From contig JBMORW010000016.1 of the NCBI GenBank assembly GCA_049322695.1, positions 124,001 through 188,000 of the forward strand: DNA of 64,000 nucleotides. Reading direction: 5' to 3'. The DNA is from CALGKJ01 sp049322695. GTDB taxonomy: Bacteria > Bacillota > Clostridia > Lutisporales > Lutisporaceae. Under the pieces are notes generated by a model. The model searched no databases. It was not told the origin of the DNA and saw nothing but the letters and a program-made list of their open reading frames with translations. This document shows, one piece after another, positions 1-8,096 of the stretch (its first letter is position 1; every line of letters starts with the position of its first letter). The position numbers were made by a program, and so were the translations under genes.

Positions 1-1
1 A

Positions 2-547
2 TTGACAGCCTTGCTTATGCAGATGGAAGCTGGCGTAAGGCTGCTGGACAGCGGTAATCAAAGCGGAAGAGAGCTTTTGGACATGTCAGTAGAGAATCTT
101 AGAGAAAGCATAGATGTGCTGCGGCAGACTGTTAGAAGCATGAGGCCGAAGCAATATAGAAATCTGATATTTTCAATAGAGGAAATGCTGAAAAAATTCA
201 AAAGAGAAACAGGTATAAATACTTCATTTGATGTTAAAGGTGCAGCTGTACGGCTTCTTCCCGGTGTGGAAATGGTTTTATACAAAAATGTTCAGGAGGC
301 TGTAACCAATGCCGTAAGGCACGGCAAAGCCAGAAACATACTTATACAGCTGATATACGAGGAAGCAATCATTCTATTAAGGATAAAAGATGACGGTGCA
401 GGATGCACGGACATAAAAAAGGGAATTGGACTGTCGGCTATGGAAGACAGGCTGAAGTTTGTAGGCGGCAGCTTGAATATAGATGGAAGCAGCGGATTCA
501 TCATAGAAAACAGAATTCCTATAAGTAATTTTTCTGAAACAGAGTAG
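2..547 (+). CDS. Sensor histidine kinase, NarX/LiaS-type, C-terminal part
   Basis: This is the C-terminal part of a two-component sensor kinase, cut by the left window edge; the visible first codon is not the true start. What remains is the end of a HisKA_3-type dimerisation helix and a HATPase_c domain: N-box around N103, DGAGC (131-135) and GIGLSAMEDR (141-150). The phosphorylated histidine and any membrane sensor would lie upstream of the window. It is followed 20 bp downstream by a NarL/LuxR-type response regulator, its probable partner. The nearby ABC-2 exporter suggests an envelope-stress or antimicrobial-response pair like LiaSR, but the stimulus cannot be read from this sequence. Confidence 0.9.
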   Translation: MTALLMQMEAGVRLLDSGNQSGRELLDMSVENLRESIDVLRQTVRSMRPKQYRNLIFSIEEMLKKFKRETGINTSFDVKGAAVRLLPGVEMVLYKNVQEAVTNAVRHGKARNILIQLIYEEAIILLRIKDDGAGCTDIKKGIGLSAMEDRLKFVGGSLNIDGSSGFIIENRIPISNFSETE

Positions 548-567
548 AGCCTGAAAGGGGTGATGAC

Positions 568-1206
568 ATGATAAATGTATTGATAGTTGATGATGACAGG
601 ATTGTCAGAGACAGCATGAAAATTATCATTTCCATGGATAAAGATATATTTGTAGCAGGTACCTGCGCCAACGGAGATGAGGCATATAATTTTTGCAGAC
701 ACAACAAAGTTGATGTAGTTCTGATGGATATAAGAATGCCTGTGTGTGACGGAGTTCTTGGCACTAAGAAGATAACGCAGGCATGCGTAGGTACAAAAAT
801 AATAATACTGACTACCTTTGATGATGATCATTACATAGTGGATGCACTCAAAAACGGGGCTTCCGGTTATCTGCTGAAAAATATATCGCCTGATAAAATC
901 ATAGATGCCATTAAGGTTGTTTACAGCGGAAATATGCTGATTCATCCTGATGTTGCAGCAAAAGTCACAGGCTTATTGACTCAGCAGCCTGATACTGACT
1001 TTACACAATATGATATAAATGAGACAGAGCTTAAGATAATCAAGCTTATATCAGAGGGATGCACTAATAAGGAAATAGCTGAGAAAATATTTCTCAGTGA
1101 GGGCACGGTAAAGAATAAAATAACAGATATACTTGGAAAGCTGAATCTGAGAGACAGGACACAGATAGCTATATTCTACCTCAAAGGCGGCAAAATCGAA
1201 CAGTAA
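568..1206 (+). CDS. Response regulator, NarL/LuxR (LiaR-like) family
   Basis: This 212-aa DNA-binding response regulator has an N-terminal receiver domain with an acidic pocket at D8-D10, phospho-acceptor D54 (in VVLMDIRMP), T82/T83 and K104. A C-terminal LuxR-type helix-turn-helix follows at about residues 147-207 (LISEGCTNKEIAEKIFLSEG region). The gene lies 20 bp after the kinase gene and is presumably co-transcribed. A hairpin with a T-rich tail follows it, so the ABC exporter downstream probably has its own promoter, which this regulator may control. Confidence 0.93.
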   Translation: MINVLIVDDDRIVRDSMKIIISMDKDIFVAGTCANGDEAYNFCRHNKVDVVLMDIRMPVCDGVLGTKKITQACVGTKIIILTTFDDDHYIVDALKNGASGYLLKNISPDKIIDAIKVVYSGNMLIHPDVAAKVTGLLTQQPDTDFTQYDINETELKIIKLISEGCTNKEIAEKIFLSEGTVKNKITDILGKLNLRDRTQIAIFYLKGGKIEQ

Positions 1207-1237
1207 ACAAGTTTATAAAGCATGGAAATAGAAGAAG

Positions 1238-1320
1238 ATGCATATGCGGTGTGTACTTATATATTGCAAGCTAATAGCATTGTCAGAGAAATATATTACA
1301 CGACATATGCATTTATTTTT
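1238..1320 (+). terminator. Likely terminator after the two-component operon
   Basis: A 9-bp perfect inverted repeat (ATGCATATG at 1238-1246, CATATGCAT at 1304-1312) with additional inner GTGT/ACAC pairing is followed by TTATTTTTT. The loop is long, so this is only a probable terminator. Confidence 0.45.
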
Positions 1321-1343
1321 TCATAATGCCTTTAGAATGACTT

Positions 1344-1365
1344 AAGTCACTATATATGGTGACTT
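1344..1365. promoter_or_regulatory. Palindrome upstream of the ABC exporter
   Basis: AAGTCAC (1344-1350) and GTGACTT (1359-1365) form a perfect 7-bp dyad around an 8-base AT-rich centre, 69 bp before the ABC ATPase start. Its position suits a binding site for the upstream response regulator, but no known consensus is matched. Confidence 0.35.
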
Positions 1366-1433
1366 TTAGTAATGGAATATAACCTGCAGCAGAATTAGAA
1401 TAAGAATGTAAGATAAAAACAGGAGGTAATAGG

Positions 1434-2366
1434 ATGGCTGTAAAATTGACAAATGTAGTAAAAAGATATGACAGCAAGCTGGCTGTAGATAATATCAGTC
1501 TGGATATTCAAAAAGGCGAGATTTTTGGACTTTTAGGTCCTAACGGAGCAGGTAAGAGTACTACCATAAAGATGGTAATGGGACTTCTAAAGCCGACCAG
1601 CGGAGAAATAACTGTAAAAAATATTAATGTGAAGAGCAGCAGCATAGAGGTTAAAAGGCTTCTGGGGCTTGTACCGCAGGATCTAGCTATTTACGATAAT
1701 ATTTCTGCCAGAGAGAATGTTGCATTTTTCGGAAGTTTATATGGCTTGAAGGGAAAGAGATTAAAATCGGCTGTGGATGAAGCTTTGGAGTTTACGGGAC
1801 TAACTGAAAGCCAGAAGGAAAAGCCTAAAAAGTATTCAGGAGGCATGAAAAGAAGACTTAATATTGCATGCGCAATAGTTCACAATCCGGAAATTATCAT
1901 TATGGATGAGCCTACGGTAGGCATAGACCCCCAATCCAGAAATCATATACTTGATTCTGTCAGGGAGCTGAACAGAAGGGGCTCTACAATAGTATATACC
2001 AGCCACTACATGGAAGAGGTTGAAGCTATATGTGACAGAGTAGGAATAATAGATCACGGTAAGCTTATAGCCTTGGATAGAAAGGAAGACCTTAAAAATC
2101 AGATTAACCAGGAAGAAAGAATTCTCATTGAGGCAGTTGAGATAAGGTTTAATACCTTAGAGCAAATTAAGAAGATTCAAGGTGTAAAAAATGCACTGCT
2201 TGAAGAAAATACCATAGAAGTGTTGACGCATAATGCCCAGCAGGTGCTTCAGGATGTATTGTTTGTTTTATCCAAAGAAAGCACTGTAGTCAGAAACATA
2301 TCCCTTCAGGAGCCTGATCTGGAAGATGTGTTCCTGTCACTTACAGGCAGAAAATTGCGAGACTGA
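1434..2366 (+). CDS. ABC transporter ATP-binding protein (ABC-2 exporter type)
   Basis: This 310-aa cytoplasmic ATPase drives the membrane exporter encoded by the next two genes. It has Walker A GPNGAGKST (35-43), Q-loop near 82, signature SGGM (135-138), Walker B with IIIMDEP (about 155-161) and a switch histidine in TSHYMEE. The C-terminal 90 residues form an extension typical of DrrA/CcmA-like ATPases. AGGAGGT at 1421-1427 sets the ATG at 1434. Multidrug or antimicrobial-peptide export is the usual role of this family next to LiaSR-like regulators; the substrate is unknown. Confidence 0.92.
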   Translation: MAVKLTNVVKRYDSKLAVDNISLDIQKGEIFGLLGPNGAGKSTTIKMVMGLLKPTSGEITVKNINVKSSSIEVKRLLGLVPQDLAIYDNISARENVAFFGSLYGLKGKRLKSAVDEALEFTGLTESQKEKPKKYSGGMKRRLNIACAIVHNPEIIIMDEPTVGIDPQSRNHILDSVRELNRRGSTIVYTSHYMEEVEAICDRVGIIDHGKLIALDRKEDLKNQINQEERILIEAVEIRFNTLEQIKKIQGVKNALLEENTIEVLTHNAQQVLQDVLFVLSKESTVVRNISLQEPDLEDVFLSLTGRKLRD

Positions 2367-2382
2367 TGCAGGAGGTAAGATA

Positions 2383-3165
2383 ATGGCGATATTTAATCTG
2401 GCTCTGAAAAACTTTAAGTCTATCGGAAAGAACTACTTGCTATTGGGTTTTTTGATACTTATACCAATTATGCAGCTTTATATGATTCATGTTATAACAA
2501 ATAATGCCAATGCAGCAGCTGCAGTTGTATATGAAAGCTTTGTTGATGTGATATTCACTTCAAAGGTAAGCTATATAAATCTGATGCAAGCCTACACAGC
2601 AGGAATACTTGTGCAGTTCATTCTTCTGACAGGTATGATAGCAGGCTCCGCTATTGTCGGAGAACGGGAGTCCAATACTATGCTCAGGCTTTATTCTGCA
2701 CCCATCAGCAGGCTTAAGCTGCTTTTCGGAATACTTCTGGGACACTCAACAGTAATTTTGCTGGTTGCCGCTTCAATAATTGCTGCTGCTGCATTATTTT
2801 TCGATGTCAGCTGGGGAGCATCCTGGATAAATGTTATTATAGTAACACTAGCGGCAATATTGACTGCAGCGGCTATGGCGTTTCTTATATCCGGGATATT
2901 CAAAAGCTCAAAGGTCGCAGGTGGTGTAATGTCCATAGTAGTAATAGGCATGACATTTCTGAGCGGAGGTATCATACAGTCAGAAAGCCTGGATATTATA
3001 TCAAACTTCACCATCAACAAATGGATATCAGAAGCCTATCTGATGCTTATGCAGGGCAAGGGGATTCAAGATATAATGAGCAATCTCATCATACTGGCGC
3101 TGTTAAGCATAACGATGCTGCTTGCGGCTTCCATGATATACAGGAGGGAGAATATTTATGAATAG
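2383..3165 (+). CDS. ABC-2 type permease, first subunit
   Basis: This hydrophobic 260-aa permease has about six membrane segments and the ABC-2 family segment around GERESNTMLRLYSAPISRLK. An ATG at 2383 preceded by GGAGGT (2371-2376) is the start; an in-frame upstream extension would overlap the ATPase gene and lacks a ribosome site. It overlaps the next permease gene by 8 bp, so the two subunits are probably translationally coupled and form a heterodimer on the ATPase. Confidence 0.88.
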   Translation: MAIFNLALKNFKSIGKNYLLLGFLILIPIMQLYMIHVITNNANAAAAVVYESFVDVIFTSKVSYINLMQAYTAGILVQFILLTGMIAGSAIVGERESNTMLRLYSAPISRLKLLFGILLGHSTVILLVAASIIAAAALFFDVSWGASWINVIIVTLAAILTAAAMAFLISGIFKSSKVAGGVMSIVVIGMTFLSGGIIQSESLDIISNFTINKWISEAYLMLMQGKGIQDIMSNLIILALLSITMLLAASMIYRRENIYE

Positions 3166-4198
3166 TATATTGATAGCATTAAATATTATTAAGCGATTGT
3201 TAAAGGAAATAAGTGCTCTTGGCTTCATATTTATTTTCCCTATACTGGCAGCTGTATTAGCCACACTCATGTTCGGAAGTCCAAAGGTATCTGATATCGG
3301 CATAGCATGCCTTTCACATAATGATTATGGTCTGGCGTCATATTTGGAACAAAACAAGAACTATAATGTTATAGATATTGATACAGAAAATATAGAAAAA
3401 ATGGTTAACAGCAAGCAGATAGATATTGGAATAATACTGCCTGAAGGTTTATTCGGAGAAGATAAAGTGAAGCTTATCTGCATTAAGGACGGGCAGACTG
3501 TGCAAGAGCTTAGGGGTACAATAGATGCATACCTGGGAGCTGTCATAACCAACAGTCCTCCTCCTAAGGCAGCTTTGCAGGATAATTCAAATGAAGCAAT
3601 TTTGCAGTCAAAGGCTGCCATAGGTATGATTTCAATGTTTATTTTAATGTTTATAGGGATTGGCATGCAGCTTCTACTGGAGGACAAGAGGCTAAAGACC
3701 TTTATGAGGGCCTTCTGTGCACCTCTGAGAGATTATGAAATGACTTTGGCACAGCTGCTGGCAAACTTCCTGCTGGGAACTTTGCAGATAATAATATTCC
3801 TGATATTTGCTGCTGGAATATTTAAATTTGATTTTGGTACTTCTTTGGTAAATGTTTTTCTGCTGCTCGAATTATTTCTCATAACTGCTATTGGACTTTG
3901 TGTCGGCATAGTCGGATTTGTAAATGATGGTACGAAGTATAATATGATTATTACAATAGTTGCTGTTACTATGAGCTTTCTGGGCGGCTGCTTCTTTCCG
4001 CTTGATTTTATGAATGAGTTCTTGAAAAAGCTGGCAAATATTACTCCGCAGAAATGGATGCTGGATGCTTATATGAAGCTAGCTGAAGGCAGGGGACTGT
4101 TGGAGGTACAGACTGAACTGCTTGTAGTATTTTTGTTCGGATTGGTTTTGTTTACATTCGGAATAAAGACTCTCCGCCCTTCACCTGAGGATATGTAG
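3158..4198 (+). CDS. ABC-2 type permease, second subunit (YhgE/Pip-like layout)
   Basis: This 346-aa permease has one N-terminal membrane segment, an extracytoplasmic region of roughly 120 residues, then five to six C-terminal membrane segments. That is the ABC-2 membrane layout with a large outer loop. It overlaps the preceding permease by 8 bp and ends at a strong convergent terminator, closing the three-gene exporter operon. GGAGGGAG lies just before the ATG. The loop sequence gives no clue to substrate. Confidence 0.88.
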   Translation: MNSILIALNIIKRLLKEISALGFIFIFPILAAVLATLMFGSPKVSDIGIACLSHNDYGLASYLEQNKNYNVIDIDTENIEKMVNSKQIDIGIILPEGLFGEDKVKLICIKDGQTVQELRGTIDAYLGAVITNSPPPKAALQDNSNEAILQSKAAIGMISMFILMFIGIGMQLLLEDKRLKTFMRAFCAPLRDYEMTLAQLLANFLLGTLQIIIFLIFAAGIFKFDFGTSLVNVFLLLELFLITAIGLCVGIVGFVNDGTKYNMIITIVAVTMSFLGGCFFPLDFMNEFLKKLANITPQKWMLDAYMKLAEGRGLLEVQTELLVVFLFGLVLFTFGIKTLRPSPEDM

Positions 4199-4203
4199 AA
4201 TAA

Positions 4204-4228
4204 AAAAGCTGCCCGCCGGCAGCTTTTC
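4204..4228. terminator. Bidirectional intrinsic terminator
   Basis: A perfect 10-bp stem (AAAAGCTGCC, 4204-4213; GGCAGCTTTT, 4218-4227) with loop CGCC lies between convergent genes, with A-tract before and T-tract after, so it can act in both directions. Confidence 0.9.
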
Positions 4229-4230
4229 TT

Positions 4231-4908
4231 CTATCTTTTTCTCTCTACAACCTGCTTTGAAAGCAGCAGGCTTTTTATTTTGTTCAGCTCATCCCTGTCG
4301 GCGACTATTTCTATTATGCCTGCATCATAGGACTGATGCAATATCAGTCGGTCATTTAAATCCATGAAGCTCTGCAGCCGTTCAAATCCATAGAAGCCTG
4401 TTGCATTCTTGTAATTTGACGGCAGGGGAGTGTCAAGGCGCAGGTCAATGCCTTTAATTGCCAATCCCATATTTGTAATATACAAATTCATAGTACTTCT
4501 ATTTAAATAAAACAATATTTCTAATATAATAATAAGTACGATGATGCAAATCACAGCTGCTATTGCATATTCATCCAGCACCCCTTTTCTGAAAACCGGA
4601 AGCAGGGTGAGGACAACAGGAAAGGAATATACAACAAGCTTATCAACAAATCTCATGGTCTTTACCGGGAGCTTGGCTATAACACCTGTGCCTTTCAGCT
4701 TCTTGTTTGTATAGATTATTCTGACTGCAGCCTGAACCGCCAGCATAAAAAGATATCCTATCATAGTGATAAAGGACACAATATAAAAGGATACAATAGG
4801 TGCGGTATTGTTCAGAACATACATTGTGATTCCCGAAGTAGCAGTGAAATAAGCAATCAGCATTGTCAATGATATAATGAATATAGTGGTTTTCATAGAG
4901 TTTAACAT
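4231..4908 (-). CDS. Membrane protein of unknown function
   Basis: This 225-aa protein has two N-terminal membrane segments (about 8-28 and 36-60), two more at about 95-112 and 114-135, then a soluble C-terminal domain of about 85 residues. The tail (IDLRLDTPLPSNYKN..., ending in KSLLLSKQ) resembles small bPH2-like cytoplasmic domains of Firmicutes membrane proteins, but I do not recognise the family firmly. The ATG at 4908 is preceded on the minus strand by AGAGG. It is transcribed away from uvrC, and an AT-rich palindrome lies between them. Confidence 0.7.
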   Translation of the reverse strand: MLNSMKTTIFIISLTMLIAYFTATSGITMYVLNNTAPIVSFYIVSFITMIGYLFMLAVQAAVRIIYTNKKLKGTGVIAKLPVKTMRFVDKLVVYSFPVVLTLLPVFRKGVLDEYAIAAVICIIVLIIILEILFYLNRSTMNLYITNMGLAIKGIDLRLDTPLPSNYKNATGFYGFERLQSFMDLNDRLILHQSYDAGIIEIVADRDELNKIKSLLLSKQVVERKR

Positions 4909-4935
4909 TAGGATACCTCTTTTCTAAAAATTTAG

Positions 4936-4970
4936 AAGTATATATATTTTCGCAGGCTATATATATACTT
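4936..4970. promoter_or_regulatory. AT-rich palindrome between divergent genes
   Basis: AAGTATATATA (4936-4946) and TATATATACTT (4960-4970) form a perfect 11-bp dyad in the uvrC/membrane-protein intergenic region. The outer half AAGTATAT equals the half-site of the PadR-linked operator at 23,171, so shared control is possible but unproven. Confidence 0.35.
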
Positions 4971-5046
4971 TAAGATAATACAATCAACTATGCAATATTA
5001 TATAAAAATACAGGTTAAAAATCAAATGTAGAAGGTGTGGATTTTG

Positions 5047-6906
5047 ATGCTGTCCTTAGAAGATAGATTAAAGAATTTACCGGAAAAACCCGGTGTATAT
5101 ATCATGAAGGATGAATACGATGAAATCATCTATGTTGGAAAGGCTATTAATCTAAAGAACAGAGTAAGGCAATACTTCCATTCCTCCATAAAGCACCCCA
5201 AGGTAGCAGCTATGGTGGAGAAGATAGAAAATCTAGAGTATATAATAACAGACTCTGAGCTTGAAGCTCTGATACTTGAATGTAATCTTATCAAGAAGCA
5301 TAAGCCGAGATACAACATACTTATGAAGGACGGAAAAACCTATCCTTATATAAAGGTTAACCTAAATGAGGATTTTCCCAGAGTTATGATGACCAGGGAA
5401 ATAAAAAAGGATGGTGCTAAATATTACGGTCCGTATACGGACGGCTATGCCGTAAACAAAACCCTTGAGCTCATAAAGAGGATGTTTCCCTTAAGGGATT
5501 GCAGTAAAAATCTAAGTAAAATCAGAAAGAATGAAAGGCCCTGCCTGAATTATCATATAAATAAGTGCATGGCTCCCTGTCAGGGAAATGTAAGCAGGGA
5601 AGAGTATTATGAGGCTGTCAAATCAGTATGCATGCTGCTGGACGGCAAGCAGGATGAGCTAATAAAGGTGCTTGAAGAAAAAATGAATCAGGCAGCTGAG
5701 GAGCTGGACTTCGAAAAAGCGGCAGACTTAAGAGATAATATCAATTCTTTGAGAAAAATCGGAGAAAAGCAGAAAATAGTATCTTCGTCCATGGAAGATC
5801 AGGATATAATTGCACTTGCAAGAGAAAAATACGATGCTTGTGTGCAAATATTCTTTGTAAGAGGCGGTAAGTTGGTTGGCAGAGAGCATTTCTTTATTAC
5901 AGAGTCGGTATATGAAAATGAAATAGAGATAATGTGCGGCTTTATTAAACAGTTCTACAGTGATGATGTCTTCATACCAAAGGAAATCATACTGCATCAT
6001 AAGATAGAAGATATAGATATAATCGAAGCCTGGTTGAAAGAGAAAAAAGGCAGCAAGGTTAAAATTATAATACCTCAAAAGGGTGAAAAGCTTAAGCTGG
6101 TGGAAATGGTTGAGAAAAATGCTCATGATACATTGATGCTGTATGTTGAGAAGCAGAAGAATGATGAAGAAAAAACCATAGGAGCCATCAAGGAACTGGC
6201 AGGTCATATAGGACTTGAAAAGCTGCCGGACAGAATAGAGGCATATGATATTTCGCATCTGCAGGGTGTTGAAAATGTCGGATCTATGATAGTATTTGAA
6301 GGGGGAAAGGCCAAGTATAAGGATTATAGAAGATTCAAGATCAAGTACGTTGAAGGTGCTGATGATTATCAGAGTATGAAGGAGATATTAAGCAGAAGAT
6401 TTCTCCATGGCATGAAAGAAAGAGAGGAATTGGACCAAAAGGGTAAGGATTACGAATCAGGTAAGTTCTCTGCATATCCTGACTTGATATTGATTGACGG
6501 AGGTGTCGGCCAGGTAAATGCAGCAAAATCGGTATTGAGTGAATTAAACCTGAATATTCCGGTATGCGGTATGGTAAAGGATGACAAACACCGAACCAGA
6601 GGTCTGATTTGTGAAAATGAAGAAAAACCTATAGCTATAAACACAAATGCTTTTAGATTGATAACAAATATTCAGGATGAAGCCCATAGATTTGCAGTCA
6701 GCTATCACAGAAGCCTTAGGCAAAAGACAACCGTTAAATCTGCTTTGGATGAGATTCCAGGAATAGGCCCTGCAAGAAGACAGTCACTGATAAAGCATTT
6801 CGGAAGTCTTAAGAAAATAAAGGATGCATCTATAGAAGAACTGAGCAAAGCGGAAGGCATGAACAAAAAAATTGCTGAAATTGTATATAATTTTTTCAGA
6901 ATATGA
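5047..6906 (+). CDS. uvrC: Excinuclease ABC subunit C
   Basis: UvrC makes both incisions around DNA lesions during nucleotide excision repair, with UvrAB. The 619-aa product is normal length. It shows a GIY-YIG nuclease domain (GVY 16-18, YVG 29-31, R39), a cysteine cluster (CLNYHINKCMAPC), a UVR motif for UvrB binding (about 205-235), an RNase H-like C-terminal nuclease domain (DLILIDGG) and terminal helix-hairpin-helix motifs (IPGIGPARR). A GTG at 5035 extends the frame, but GAAGGTG at 5031-5037 fits the ATG at 5047 and the family N-terminus. Confidence 0.97.
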   Translation: MLSLEDRLKNLPEKPGVYIMKDEYDEIIYVGKAINLKNRVRQYFHSSIKHPKVAAMVEKIENLEYIITDSELEALILECNLIKKHKPRYNILMKDGKTYPYIKVNLNEDFPRVMMTREIKKDGAKYYGPYTDGYAVNKTLELIKRMFPLRDCSKNLSKIRKNERPCLNYHINKCMAPCQGNVSREEYYEAVKSVCMLLDGKQDELIKVLEEKMNQAAEELDFEKAADLRDNINSLRKIGEKQKIVSSSMEDQDIIALAREKYDACVQIFFVRGGKLVGREHFFITESVYENEIEIMCGFIKQFYSDDVFIPKEIILHHKIEDIDIIEAWLKEKKGSKVKIIIPQKGEKLKLVEMVEKNAHDTLMLYVEKQKNDEEKTIGAIKELAGHIGLEKLPDRIEAYDISHLQGVENVGSMIVFEGGKAKYKDYRRFKIKYVEGADDYQSMKEILSRRFLHGMKEREELDQKGKDYESGKFSAYPDLILIDGGVGQVNAAKSVLSELNLNIPVCGMVKDDKHRTRGLICENEEKPIAINTNAFRLITNIQDEAHRFAVSYHRSLRQKTTVKSALDEIPGIGPARRQSLIKHFGSLKKIKDASIEELSKAEGMNKKIAEIVYNFFRI

Positions 6907-6975
6907 GACATTTTTAACTAAGCTCCGTATATAATAATGAAAACAAAAAAACAACAATGTTTTGGAGGTATATAT

Positions 6976-7236
6976 ATGAATAAGAAACTATACAGGTCAA
7001 GAACTAAAAGAACTCTTGCGGGTGTGTGCGGCGGTTTGGAAGATTACTTCAATATTGATGTTACAATAATAAGATTGGTCTGGGTACTCCTTACTATACC
7101 GGGTATAGTATTTGGTGTCCTGGCCTATGTAATAGCTGCATTTATTATCCCTGAAGAACCAATCGAGTTCTACGACAACAACACAAACGGATTTGACAGC
7201 GGTTTCAAGCAAGACAATCAAAACGAGCAGCAATGA
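6976..7236 (+). CDS. PspC domain protein
   Basis: This 86-aa membrane protein is almost entirely a PspC domain: basic KLYRSRTKRTLAGVCGGLEDYF followed by one membrane hairpin (about 32-62, VWVLLTIPGIVFGVLAYVIAAFI) and an acidic, Asn/Gln-rich tail. PspC domains sense or signal membrane stress; here there is no companion psp gene. GGAGGT at 6964-6969 supports the ATG at 6976 rather than the upstream in-frame ATG. Confidence 0.88.
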   Translation: MNKKLYRSRTKRTLAGVCGGLEDYFNIDVTIIRLVWVLLTIPGIVFGVLAYVIAAFIIPEEPIEFYDNNTNGFDSGFKQDNQNEQQ

Positions 7237-7258
7237 TTGGCAGAAAAGTTGGTGTAAG

Positions 7259-8014
7259 ATGAAATTGACAGTTGATACACATTGTCATACCATTTCCAGC
7301 GGTCATGCATACAGTACAATAGCAGAAATTACAGCAGAAGCACGGAAAAAAGGTATAAGAATGCTGGCTATGACTGATCACGGACCATCGGTTCCGGGTG
7401 GTCCTAATCTTCTCCATTTCGTAAACCTCAGAGTTTTACCTGAATATATAAATGGAGTAAGGGTACTTAAAGGTGCAGAAGTAAATATAATTGATTTTGA
7501 AGGCAGGCTTGACCTGCCTGTTAGTGTTTTGGAGAGGTTGGAGCTGGTAATTGCAGGACTGCATGATGTAAGTATGAGTCCGGGAACTGTAGAAGAAAAC
7601 ACAAGAGCAGTAATAAGGGCAATGGGAAATCCACTTGTCGATATAATTGCACACCCAGGGAATCCAAGATTTCCTATAGATATAGAAAAAGTGGTGCAAT
7701 GCGCAGCTGATACAAATACCCTTATTGAGATTAACAACACATCTTTTACTGCTGCCAGAAAAGGAAGCTATGAAAACTGCAAGAACATTGCATTAGAGGC
7801 GAGAAGAAGGGGTATCAAGCTATGTGTGGGAAGTGACGCACATGTAAGCTTTGATGTGGGCAAGTTTGACAAGGTGCTAGAGCTGTTTCAGGAAACAGGC
7901 ATTAAAGAAGAACAGGTACTGAACACTCAGCCAGAAAAGGTTATAATGTATCTGCAAGATAAAGGTAAAAATATTGAGTACGACAGTTTGATTTATAACA
8001 AAGCTCAGCAATAG
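7259..8014 (+). CDS. PHP domain phosphatase, YcdX-like
   Basis: This 251-aa polymerase-and-histidinol-phosphatase domain protein is a metal-dependent phosphoesterase. Metal ligands are visible: DTHCHT near the N-terminus, TDHGPS, HDV, HPGNP and SDAHV near the C-terminus. The residue pattern and length fit the YcdX/HisK-like branch; the substrate is unknown. GTTGGTG just upstream supports ATG 7259, which lies 22 bp after the PspC gene, so they may be co-transcribed. A second paralogue lies at 11,771. Confidence 0.9.
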   Translation: MKLTVDTHCHTISSGHAYSTIAEITAEARKKGIRMLAMTDHGPSVPGGPNLLHFVNLRVLPEYINGVRVLKGAEVNIIDFEGRLDLPVSVLERLELVIAGLHDVSMSPGTVEENTRAVIRAMGNPLVDIIAHPGNPRFPIDIEKVVQCAADTNTLIEINNTSFTAARKGSYENCKNIALEARRRGIKLCVGSDAHVSFDVGKFDKVLELFQETGIKEEQVLNTQPEKVIMYLQDKGKNIEYDSLIYNKAQQ

Positions 8015-8096
8015 CATTTTCTACAGGATATAAAGTGAGTATAAGAATATACATGAAGAATATATATAGAGTAAAAGCTTATCTGGAGGGATGTAA

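Noticed and set aside
292..945. 217-codon minus-strand ORF
   Set aside because: It runs opposite to the kinase and response-regulator genes, whose motifs are unmistakable; no ribosome site or recognisable domain.
2326..2382. Longer N-terminus for the first ABC-2 permease
   Set aside because: The extension overlaps the ATPase gene and lacks a ribosome site, whereas GGAGGT directly serves ATG 2383.
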